Part shown: positions 37,336 through 45,719 of the stretch, in pieces
How the letters are laid out: every line of letters begins with the position of its first letter
How positions within the stretch are numbered: the first letter of the stretch is position 1
Source: Rhizobium oryziradicis
GTDB lineage: Bacteria; Pseudomonadota; Alphaproteobacteria; Rhizobiales; Rhizobiaceae
Assembly (NCBI RefSeq): GCF_001939045.1
Contig: NZ_MKIM01000020.1
Coordinates: 164,707-228,706 of the forward strand
Direction of reading: 5' to 3'
Length of the DNA stretch: 64,000 nt
The notes under the pieces: generated by a model
What the model was told of the DNA's origin: nothing
Databases searched by the model: none
The model's input: only the letters and a program-made list of their open reading frames with translations
Made by a program: the position numbers and the translations under genes

Positions 37336-39611
37336 CAGGCGGCCTCAAGCAGAATGCGACCCAGGATTTTATGAGCATCATCGCCCAGTGTCTTCAGGTT
37401 TTGGTCGAACGCCGCCGCCACGTCTGCCGTGTGATCGGTGGTCAGCAGCAGGATGATGTCGGTTTCAGCAGCAATTGCCTGCTGGTGCAGGGCGGGCTCG
37501 GTGCCGCAGGCATTGATGATGATGAAATCGGTGAGTTGCTGCTGGTTTTTTTCCACAAAACGCGAATAGGTGGGGCGTGCATAAGGCGTGCTGGAAGCTG
37601 AGGTCGGGCGGGTTTGCACAGATTGCGTCCGCGGCAAAGACAGCCGCTCATACCGCAGGGTCTGCGGCAAAGGCGCATAGGGTGCGTCGTCGCCATCCAC
37701 CTGATGCAATGCCGTGATCAGGCTTGGCCTGCCTTTGGCGGCTGATGAGGTGGCGCGCGCAGATGAGCGCAAAGATTGCAGCGCACCTGAGGCAAGCAGC
37801 ACACCACGGTCGCGATCAATCAGCTTTTGCACGACGTCACCGATGAATGCGGATGCGGCCGGATGTCCGGCTGCGATGAAGGCAATGCTGATGCGGCCAT
37901 GGCCTTCGCCACAATCGAGCAAAAAGCGCGTGGTGCTGGCGACAGCGTGGTCATAGGCCAGGCGATTGGGGGCCGGATGATCGGGGGTAAAATGGCCCGT
38001 AGGCTTGGTCCTCAACGTCCCATCTGTAGACGCAATCGGAGAGACAAACCGTTTGCCGATGGCTTTGATCCAGGTCATCGGCGAACTGCGTTCTGGTCGG
38101 ATCTGCGCGCGCCCATCGGCAATAATGGGAATATCCGAAATTGCCAGAGCAGGAGGTGGCGGCGGTCCATCCGCTTTGATCGGCCTTTCATCGAAAGCGG
38201 GTGCGATGTCCGGTGCGGTGAAGGCCTTGGCTTGGGGCTGCGGCGTGTCCCTCGGCTGCGCTGGTTGCGCAAGCGCTTGCTGCGGTGTGCTGCGGTGTGA
38301 GGAGAGCATTTCGCGCAAGATGGCAAGGGCGCTGCCGAAGGCCAGGCCAAACAGGGTGGCGGCCACCAGGATCATGATTTTCAGCACCGTGACCGACTTT
38401 TTGACGGCGATGGCCGGGGTGATAATACGCGAATTGTTGATGGAGATCGTCTGCTCCTGGCTCAACTCTTCGGCGCGGTTGAGGAAGGCCTTGTAAATGG
38501 TGCGCACGGCATCGGCTTCGCTTTCCAGTTGCCGCAGCTTGATTTGTCGCGCGCCGCTATCAAAACTGCTCTGCGTCAAGCTTTTCAGGCGTTCTTCGAG
38601 GGATTGGCGATTGGCAACCGCACGCTCATAGCTGGCCTTCACGGATTGGCGTAAGCGATCCAGTTCTTGCTGAATGGCGCGCTGCATGGCTGCGACCTGT
38701 GAATTGATGGCTTTAAGCTGGGGATGGTTGGCACCAAGGCTGGTCTGCGCCTCGGCCTGACGGTCCAGCAATTGCACATAACGATCGCGCAACAGGCCCA
38801 TGGTGCTCGATTGCACGGCCTCGGGAATGCCGCCTGCCTGAACGGCGCTGAGGGTGAGATTGCGGGTCTGGTCGTAAATCGATTGCTGCTGCTCTTCAAC
38901 GCCGCGGGCCGCGATCAGCTGTTGGTTCAGGCCAGCCAATTGCTGATCAATCACCAGCCCTGTACTGCCGGTGTTGGCCAAACCATTGGCGGATCTGAAG
39001 GTCTCAACCGCTGTTTCAGCCTTGCGGACACGGTCGCGCAATTCGCTGGCCTGTGCCTGAAACGCGTTGCTGGCCCGTCGTGCGGCGTCGGCGCGGGCTT
39101 CATCAAGCTGTTTCAGATAAACGGTTGCCACCATATTGGCGATATCGGCGGCACTTTTGGCCACAGGATGGTCGACCGTGATCGACATGATCAGTGACTG
39201 GCCTTCACGCTCAACCTTGATGTGTTTGATCAGCGCCGCCATGGTGGCATCCAAAATGGTGTCCTTATCCACAAGCGCAGACGGCTGGGGAGCCTTGAAA
39301 AACGGATCCTGCGTCAAATCCAGCCGATTGATGACTTCTGTGAGCACGGCACTTGAAAGCACCACATAGATCTGGCTGTCCAGACTGGCGGGATCAACCT
39401 GCACAGATGTGCCCGACGGGCGGCTGTCGCTGGCGCTGGCGGACAGGCCACGCGGGTCCAGCAAAATCTGGGTGGAGGATATGTAAACCGGCTTCAGGCT
39501 GAGCGCGTAGACCAGGGCAAGTGCTGCAAACACCACGGCACCGATGGCCAGATACTGCCAGCGCCGTCGCAAGATCCCGGGGATTTGAAAAATGTCGATA
39601 TCCATTTTCAT
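37335..39611 (-). CDS. Wzz/Wzc-like chain-length protein with degenerate C-terminal kinase domain
   Basis: Polysaccharide co-polymerase of about 758 residues. An N-terminal helix (about 20-40) and Wzz domain, long coiled coil (about 175-370), a second membrane helix (about 410-435) and a Pro-rich linker (about 445-500) precede a C-terminal domain resembling BY-kinases. There the P-loop is replaced by IAAGHPAASAF, with no GxGKS/T, and no Tyr cluster ends the protein, so kinase activity is unlikely. It should set chain length with the coupled Wzy. Start is uncertain: in-frame ATGs at 39623, 39611 and 39605, none with a clear ribosome site. Confidence 0.85.
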   Translation of the reverse strand: MKMDIDIFQIPGILRRRWQYLAIGAVVFAALALVYALSLKPVYISSTQILLDPRGLSASASDSRPSGTSVQVDPASLDSQIYVVLSSAVLTEVINRLDLTQDPFFKAPQPSALVDKDTILDATMAALIKHIKVEREGQSLIMSITVDHPVAKSAADIANMVATVYLKQLDEARADAARRASNAFQAQASELRDRVRKAETAVETFRSANGLANTGSTGLVIDQQLAGLNQQLIAARGVEEQQQSIYDQTRNLTLSAVQAGGIPEAVQSSTMGLLRDRYVQLLDRQAEAQTSLGANHPQLKAINSQVAAMQRAIQQELDRLRQSVKASYERAVANRQSLEERLKSLTQSSFDSGARQIKLRQLESEADAVRTIYKAFLNRAEELSQEQTISINNSRIITPAIAVKKSVTVLKIMILVAATLFGLAFGSALAILREMLSSHRSTPQQALAQPAQPRDTPQPQAKAFTAPDIAPAFDERPIKADGPPPPPALAISDIPIIADGRAQIRPERSSPMTWIKAIGKRFVSPIASTDGTLRTKPTGHFTPDHPAPNRLAYDHAVASTTRFLLDCGEGHGRISIAFIAAGHPAASAFIGDVVQKLIDRDRGVLLASGALQSLRSSARATSSAAKGRPSLITALHQVDGDDAPYAPLPQTLRYERLSLPRTQSVQTRPTSASSTPYARPTYSRFVEKNQQQLTDFIIINACGTEPALHQQAIAAETDIILLLTTDHTADVAAAFDQNLKTLGDDAHKILGRILLEAA

Positions 39612-39732
39612 GCTCAGGACCAAGGAGGTCCGCCAGTTCGTCTCTCAAAGCCAAGCGCTTTTGAAGACGTGTTATAACGTCATGCGGTGCCGGACATGCT
39701 TAGGCCAACAATCGTTTCCTTTTTGTATGCGC

Positions 39733-39774
39733 ATCGGATGTGTCCAAAAACCGGTTCTCGCTTCTTGGTCCGAT
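39733..39774. repeat. Rhizobial ACCGG-core palindrome, copy 2
   Basis: ATCGGA and TCCGAT outer arms, with CCAA and TTGG nested, around AAACCGGTTCTCGCTTC. The leading TTTTGTATGCGCATCGGATGTGTCC parallels copy 1 at 29621-29668. It lies in the 317-bp divergent promoter region between the Wzz-like and GT4 genes, so it may affect their expression. Confidence 0.75.
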
Positions 39775-39940
39775 ACGTTAAAATGGCATGTTGTGGTTAA
39801 CGAGATGTGATTTTGGCAAGTGTTAATAACGTTTCTTTACGAGTTTGTGCATTATTAGAACGGTTTTTCAGAAGTTGCTTTACCATTCTCTCAAGGCACT
39901 CTAACCAAGTGGTGGGGACATAACCAGCGGAGGTGTTCGG

Positions 39941-41131
39941 ATGATCATCGGCGCACGTAAATCGGTCCAGGTGCCAGCACCACCTGCGGCACCGCTGATC
40001 GTTCAGGTGGTGCGTCAATACCCGCCCGCGCAGGGCGGCTTGGAAGATGTTGTCTCCAATCTCAGCCGTGCTCTTTGCGCACGCGGGTTTCGCGTGCGTG
40101 TTGTTACGCTTGATCGGGTGTTTTCCAACCCGGTGAGACAGCTTGTGGCATTTGAAGTGATTGATGGCGTCGAAGTTGTGCGCATTCCCTATCACGGCAG
40201 CAGTCGCTACCCCCTTGCTTTGTCTGTGTTTCGCCATCTGACGGATGCCGATCTTGTGCATGTGCATGGGGTGGATTTCTTCTTTGATGCGCTGGCGCTT
40301 GGCCGTTTCATGCATGGTGCGCCCATGGTTGCCACCACCCATGGCGGCTTTTTTCACACCCGCAAATATGCCCGGATCAAGAAAATCTGGTTTCAAACGC
40401 TGACACGGCTGTCGGCCAGCGCCTATGCTGCCATTGCCTGTTGCAGCGCCTCTGATCTTGCCTTGTTTCGCACCATCCAGCCAAAGCATTCCGTGCTGGT
40501 GGAAAACGGTGTTGATACCGAAAAATTCGCCAATCTCTCGTCGCGCACCCCCGTCAAGCGGATGATCACCATAGGCCGTTTTTCCGAAAACAAACGGCTG
40601 GATCGCATGCTGGAGATGATGGCGGCGCTGGTGGCGCACGATCCAGAATGGCGGCTGGATATTGCCGGGTCGCCGTCTGATCTCTCCGTCTCCGATGTTA
40701 ACGCTTTGATTGATAAAAACGGCTTGCGCCAACATGTCAGCCTGCATGTCTCGGCGGACAATGACACGCTCAAGCACTTGATTTCGCAATCCTCGCTCTT
40801 TGCCTCGGCATCCGCCTATGAAGGGTTCGGGCTGGTGGCTGTTGAGGCCATGAGTGCCGGTCTCTTGCCGGTCTTGAACCAAAATGATGCCTATGCGGCG
40901 CTGGCCGCCAAGCACAAGGACATTCATCTGGCCGATTTTGCCAATCCGCAGGCCAGCGCCGATGACATCCTGCGTGCCTATGACGCGCTCTCAAACAATG
41001 CCAATCTGCGGCTCGATGTGCAGACCGCCACCCAAAGCTATTCGTGGGAGCGGGTGGCACAGCGCTATATTGAGCTTTACCGCAAGGCCTCGGGCGAGCG
41101 TGTTGTCTCGCCCGTTTACCAGCCCCAATAA
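39941..41131 (+). CDS. GT4-family glycosyltransferase
   Basis: Retaining glycosyltransferase of 396 residues with GT-B fold. The N-terminal acceptor lobe includes QYPPAQGGLEDVVSNLSRAL (Gly-rich loop) and DLVHVHGVDFFFD; the donor lobe has TIGRFSENKRLDRM and the E-x7-E motif in EGFGLVAVEAMSAG. It adds a sugar to the lipid-linked repeat unit at the inner face of the membrane. GGAGG precedes the start. It is divergent from the Wzz/Wzy pair and converges with the GT2 gene, overlapping by 16 bp. Confidence 0.9.
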   Translation: MIIGARKSVQVPAPPAAPLIVQVVRQYPPAQGGLEDVVSNLSRALCARGFRVRVVTLDRVFSNPVRQLVAFEVIDGVEVVRIPYHGSSRYPLALSVFRHLTDADLVHVHGVDFFFDALALGRFMHGAPMVATTHGGFFHTRKYARIKKIWFQTLTRLSASAYAAIACCSASDLALFRTIQPKHSVLVENGVDTEKFANLSSRTPVKRMITIGRFSENKRLDRMLEMMAALVAHDPEWRLDIAGSPSDLSVSDVNALIDKNGLRQHVSLHVSADNDTLKHLISQSSLFASASAYEGFGLVAVEAMSAGLLPVLNQNDAYAALAAKHKDIHLADFANPQASADDILRAYDALSNNANLRLDVQTATQSYSWERVAQRYIELYRKASGERVVSPVYQPQ

Positions 41132-41988
41132 CCACGCCAGATGCCCGATAACCACGCCCATTTATACCGGGCTTCCCGGATATTCAGCCGGGCCAGCGCC
41201 AGACAGGAGCCAATCAACGGACGTGCGATGCGCCAGCCGAGATAGGGCAGGGAAAAGTGATGCTTGCGCAAAAGGGCACCAAAGCCTGCGCCATATTTCG
41301 CGGCGCGCTCTATCCGTTTTGGGTTGTCATGGGCAACCACTTGATCATGATGAACAATGAGCTGCGGAAAATACATGAGTTTTGCCCCATATGCGATTGC
41401 CCGCAACAGGATATCGGCCTCTTCGCCGCTTTGGAAAGGTGTTTGCGCACCAACGCCAAGCCGTTCATCAAAGCCACCAATGGAGGTTAGAAGACTTGCC
41501 TTGATGAAAATGCCGTTGGAATTGCCACAACTCAGAAAATTGTCGCGGGTAACCGTGCATTGGCTTTCGCCGGTCGGGCTGACAGAGGGACTGTTTTGCG
41601 CATCAAGCGTGCGGCCAGTGGCAATGTCTAGTCGTTGGTCATCGGTGAAAAGCCGGTGCACGTTGGATAGCGTGTCAGGCTCATACCAGCAATCATCATC
41701 GGGAAAAGCAAGGAACTCGGTATGCGCAGCACCTATGCCAACATTGCGTGCTTTTGACAGGCCTCGCTCGGCGCGAAGATGGCGAATAGGGAAATGGGCG
41801 CGAAAGGGCTCGATCAGCGACACCAGCCGGTCGTCCACGTTCTGGTCCACCAAGATCACCTCGAATTGGCGAAAACTTTGCTGCTGTAAGGATGCAAACA
41901 AACGTTTGATGTGGTCGTTTCGATCTACGGTGCAAACAATCAGGCTGAACACGCGGGCCTCATCTGGTTTTGTGTCGAAGATCCGCAA
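41116..41988 (-). CDS. GT2-family glycosyltransferase (TTG start)
   Basis: Inverting GT-A glycosyltransferase of 290 residues. FSLIVCTVDRND is the nucleotide-binding start, AFPDDDCWYE the DxD metal motif, and GGFDERLGVGAQTPFQSGEEADILLRA the acceptor/ED region. No ATG lies at a suitable place; the frame begins at TTG 41988 (a stop codon occurs nine codons upstream), so the start is TTG or slightly internal. It is convergent with GT4 and divergent from the flippase gene. It probably extends the same repeat unit as GT4. Confidence 0.86.
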   Translation of the reverse strand: MRIFDTKPDEARVFSLIVCTVDRNDHIKRLFASLQQQSFRQFEVILVDQNVDDRLVSLIEPFRAHFPIRHLRAERGLSKARNVGIGAAHTEFLAFPDDDCWYEPDTLSNVHRLFTDDQRLDIATGRTLDAQNSPSVSPTGESQCTVTRDNFLSCGNSNGIFIKASLLTSIGGFDERLGVGAQTPFQSGEEADILLRAIAYGAKLMYFPQLIVHHDQVVAHDNPKRIERAAKYGAGFGALLRKHHFSLPYLGWRIARPLIGSCLALARLNIREARYKWAWLSGIWRGYWGW

Positions 41989-42122
41989 AGATCCATCTTT
42001 GTCTTCGCGGCATTATGCAGAACACATCTGATCGCCGCAGTGAGAAATGCTTGTTTATACCTGTGATGTTAAACCTCCTATAATGTGTCTTCGTCACGTG
42101 CACTTTGTCTAAGGGACTTTGA

Positions 42123-43637
42123 ATGAATAAGGGCATTGTTGCCAATTCTGCCTTCAATGCGGCAGCGGGATTAACCTTGCTGGCCACCGGCTTTCTGTGT
42201 TCTATTTTTATAGCGCGGATGCTTGGGCCGGAGGCGAACGGCATTATTGCCTTTTCGGTGTGGCTTGCCGCCACGGCCGCACTGGTGGCAGAGCTTGGCA
42301 CCGGCATTCTCCTGCTGCGTCTTCTGCCGCGTTTGCGCGCAGAGGGCTATAGCGATCAGGATCGAAAAGGCTTTGCCGCCTATCTGCTGTGGCCGGTTGT
42401 GGGCTCGACATTTTTGCTGCTGGCGCTGTATTTTCTGTTTTTTTGGGTGGCAGAAAACGAGCACTGGGCGCAGGCCAGCCCCGTGGTGCTGGTGATCACC
42501 GGCATTTTGTTTGTCACCCAATCGATTGGCATGTTTACCAAGAACTATCTGGTTGGCGAGCAACGGGTGGATATATTCTTTCGCATGACGCTGACGGCTG
42601 GCCTTTTGCAATTGGTGGGCGTGGTGGCGGGCGGTTTGATCTGGGGCATGGCCGGTGCCCTTGCAGGCTATGTGCTGGCCTATGTGTCGCAATTTCTGTT
42701 TGCGATGGGGCTTTTGCGCTATCGGGTCAAAACCTGCGGTATCGGGCCGCGTTATCTTGCAGGATCGTCCTTTATTCTATCGCTGGAATTCATGGTGGAT
42801 TCGATTTTTCTCAATCGGATTGAGCTGTTTTTCCTGCAGCGCTATCACGGTGTGGAAACGGTGGGCTATTATGCGGTGGCGTTTTCGCTGGCCAATCTGG
42901 CACTGCAATTGCCCATTCAGCTGTCAGGTAGTCTGGTGCCCTATTATTCCGAGCATTTGCAGCGTGAGCCGAGCGGGCGTTTGCCCGTTGCCATGTTTTC
43001 GTCGGTGGTGCGAAGCCTTGCCTATTTCACCTTGCCGATGAGCTTTGGTTTGGCGGCCATTTCTCACCGGCTGGTGACAATGGTGTTTGGCGATGCATTT
43101 GCGCCCAGCGCATCCGTGCTTTCCATTCTGGCCCTCAGCGTGCCGCTGGTGGTGGCCTGTCAGGTGGGCACGCAATATATGTTTGCCATCGACAAGATCC
43201 GCGAGCGCCTGTTCGTTGGTCTGGGATGTGCCGTGATCATGGTGGGCGGTGATGTGGTGTTGATCCCCGGCTTTGCTGGCGAAGGGGCGGCCTTTGTGCG
43301 CATTCTGGTGTTTCTGGTCATGAGCATTGTCATGCTGCGGTGGATAAATTTTGAAGGCTCTCTTGCGCCTTTGGGCATCAGCCTGATCAAGGTCACCATT
43401 GCATCCGGGCTTTGTGCCGCTGCGGCTTTTGCCGTGCTTCAAAGTGTATCGGGTTTGGCGGGCTTACTGCTTGCCATCATTGCGGCGGTGGTTGCCTATC
43501 TTCTGGCGCTCAAACTGTTGCGCGTGGTGCCAATGGGCGATGTGGCGGTGATGTCGCGTCTGTCCAGTCGCTTGCCGCGCCGATTGGTGGGGCCGTTCAA
43601 TTTTGTGTTGATGCAGCTTTCCAACGGAAAAGAATAG
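42123..43637 (+). CDS. Wzx-like polysaccharide flippase
   Basis: Multi-pass membrane protein of 504 residues with about 12-14 hydrophobic segments, MATE/oligosaccharide-flippase superfamily. The opening NSAFNAAAGLTLLATGFLCSIFIARMLGPEANG is the usual first-helix pattern (KGIVAN..RxLGPxxxG). It flips the undecaprenyl-linked repeat unit to the periplasm for Wzy. The promoter region shared with GT2 is about 130 bp. The following gene is 220 bp downstream. Confidence 0.88.
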   Translation: MNKGIVANSAFNAAAGLTLLATGFLCSIFIARMLGPEANGIIAFSVWLAATAALVAELGTGILLLRLLPRLRAEGYSDQDRKGFAAYLLWPVVGSTFLLLALYFLFFWVAENEHWAQASPVVLVITGILFVTQSIGMFTKNYLVGEQRVDIFFRMTLTAGLLQLVGVVAGGLIWGMAGALAGYVLAYVSQFLFAMGLLRYRVKTCGIGPRYLAGSSFILSLEFMVDSIFLNRIELFFLQRYHGVETVGYYAVAFSLANLALQLPIQLSGSLVPYYSEHLQREPSGRLPVAMFSSVVRSLAYFTLPMSFGLAAISHRLVTMVFGDAFAPSASVLSILALSVPLVVACQVGTQYMFAIDKIRERLFVGLGCAVIMVGGDVVLIPGFAGEGAAFVRILVFLVMSIVMLRWINFEGSLAPLGISLIKVTIASGLCAAAAFAVLQSVSGLAGLLLAIIAAVVAYLLALKLLRVVPMGDVAVMSRLSSRLPRRLVGPFNFVLMQLSNGKE

Positions 43638-43856
43638 ACGCTTACTATTGGATGTTGCACAAGGAAATTGTGCTGAACGCGCGTATGGGCGGACAGAATC
43701 CTCTGTGAACTGCAAGAATTACTGACGCAAGAAGGACTTAATACTAATTTTATTGGACGGCGATAAAGTCGATCCGTTTGCGAGACGTGTCTGGCACGGG
43801 AAAAATGTCCGGCCAAGGGGCATAACAATCGAGCTTGGTGTTTGAGGGGTGTATCG

Positions 43857-45719
43857 ATGGCAAGTATAGCCGATAAGGCTGGTCTGGTCTTTGGCGAGCG
43901 GCACGATCCGCACCAAAAAGCCGCGGCTGCTCCGGTGAGCTTTGCCGGAACGTTTGGCCTCTTTCAAGCCGCCGATGGCTTTTCCTCCGGTGCGTGGCGC
44001 AATGCAGCTGTGCTGTTTGTGCCGCCGTGGGGCTTTGAAGAAATGTGCACCCACAAACTCTTTCGCATCATGGCAGAGGAGTTTGCAGCGGATGGGATTG
44101 CCAGCCTGCGGTTTGATTATCCGGGTACGGGTGATGCACTGGATGCGCCAAAGGGCGCGATCACGCTTGAGATCTGGCAAGAAACCGTGACGGCGGCGCT
44201 CACACTGTTGCGCGAAAAAGCAGGTGGCGTGCCGGTGATGCTGGTGGGCCACGGACTGGGTGCGTCGCTGGCGCTTCAGATGGCGCAGGCGCTTGATGCC
44301 GGGCAAGAGAACAGGCTTTGCGGTTTGGTGGCCATGGCACCGGTCGCGTCTGGTCGCGCTTACTTGCGGGAATTGCAGTTTTGGGCGCAAGTGATTGATG
44401 ATGGCCTTAGCCTTGACCCTGCTTTGCGGCTGCATGGTGTGACAGCCATTGGCGGCCACATCATGCCAGAAGCGGTTGCGACTGCCTTGAAGAAAAGCGA
44501 TTTTGCCAACGCCGTGCCGCATCATTCTATTCCCTATCTGCTTGTCAATCGACCTCAGCGGCCCGGCGACAAACTGCTGGCGGAGGCCTTGGCAAATAAG
44601 GGCGCGCGCGTGGAGATGCGCGATTACACGGGCTTTGAAGCCATGGTCGCCAACCCGTCGGTTGCGCAAATGCCCACCGAAACATTGGAGGCTGTTGTCA
44701 GCTGGGTGGTGTGCCGTGCCGCCGCTTTGGGCAAGCCTGAGGCAGTGGCGGCAGACGATATGCGCGATAGCGCGTCTTTAGAGACCGATGAATATCGGGA
44801 GACATCGATGCGCTTTGGGCGCAACAAAAGGCTGTATGGCATTTTGTGCGAGCCAAAGGCAGAGCGGCGTGGTGCTAGCGTGTTGCTGGTCGGCACCGCC
44901 TATGATCGCCATGCCGGATGGGGACGTTCCAACGTTGCCATGGCGCGCAGGCTGGCAGAGGCAGGCATTGCATCTTTTCGGTTTGATCCTGCCAATGTTG
45001 GCGATAGCCCGCCGGTGCCCGGTCTGCCGGAGCAGGTGCTGTATACTGACACCCAGTATGACGATGTGGAATCGGCGCTCAATATGTTTGAAGCGCGCCA
45101 TCTGCTGCCCGCTGTGGCGGCAGGCCGGTGCAGCGGTGGCTATCTGGCCTTTTCCAGCAGCACAAAGGATCACCGTCTGGCGGGATTATGCCTTGCTAAC
45201 GCTTACGCATTTTACTGGGATCCCGCCTGCGATGTGGATGGGGCTTTGCGCATGGTGCCGCGCTCGCTGGATACCTACACAAAGTTGATCTTCATGGGCA
45301 GCACCTTCCGGCGCTTGCTTCGGGGCGAGGTTGATGTGAAGAACGCCGCTCGCAACTTTGGCAGCGTGATGACTGGCCGCATTTTGACCGGCCTGCAATG
45401 TGGAAACTGGCTCACGCCCCGCGCCCGCATGGCCCACGCCCAGGTGCGCTCGGCCTTTGCAAGGCTGGCAAAGCGCAAGGTGAAGCTGGTGCTGCTCTAT
45501 AGCGAAAATGATATTGGCTTAGAGCATCTCTATCAACATTTTGGTGCCAAGGGCCGGCGGTTGGCGCGCTATAGCAATGTCAAAATGGCAATTTTGCCCG
45601 GCATGGATCACAATCTCTCGCCGGCTTCCGCCCAGCAGCGCTATTTTGAAGAGATCCGCGATTTGGCTTTCAGCATCACTTCGAACAGATCCGATGCGCA
45701 ACCAAAATCTAAAACCTGA
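43857..45719 (+). CDS. Tandem alpha/beta-hydrolase with altered nucleophile elbows
   Basis: A 620-residue protein with two alpha/beta-hydrolase domains. Domain 1 (about residues 15-285) has the elbow VGHGLGAS, where the usual catalytic Ser of GxSxG is Gly. Domain 2 (about 310-610) has GRCSGG, where the nucleophile position is Cys, and a late LPGMDHNLSP that supplies a His. The closest relatives I can name are the hydrolase 1/2 proteins of exosortase-linked exopolysaccharide loci. Position after the flippase suggests acyl or ester editing of polysaccharide units, but the reaction is unknown. ATG 43857 has GAGGGG ahead; ATG 43842 does not. Confidence 0.78.
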   Translation: MASIADKAGLVFGERHDPHQKAAAAPVSFAGTFGLFQAADGFSSGAWRNAAVLFVPPWGFEEMCTHKLFRIMAEEFAADGIASLRFDYPGTGDALDAPKGAITLEIWQETVTAALTLLREKAGGVPVMLVGHGLGASLALQMAQALDAGQENRLCGLVAMAPVASGRAYLRELQFWAQVIDDGLSLDPALRLHGVTAIGGHIMPEAVATALKKSDFANAVPHHSIPYLLVNRPQRPGDKLLAEALANKGARVEMRDYTGFEAMVANPSVAQMPTETLEAVVSWVVCRAAALGKPEAVAADDMRDSASLETDEYRETSMRFGRNKRLYGILCEPKAERRGASVLLVGTAYDRHAGWGRSNVAMARRLAEAGIASFRFDPANVGDSPPVPGLPEQVLYTDTQYDDVESALNMFEARHLLPAVAAGRCSGGYLAFSSSTKDHRLAGLCLANAYAFYWDPACDVDGALRMVPRSLDTYTKLIFMGSTFRRLLRGEVDVKNAARNFGSVMTGRILTGLQCGNWLTPRARMAHAQVRSAFARLAKRKVKLVLLYSENDIGLEHLYQHFGAKGRRLARYSNVKMAILPGMDHNLSPASAQQRYFEEIRDLAFSITSNRSDAQPKSKT

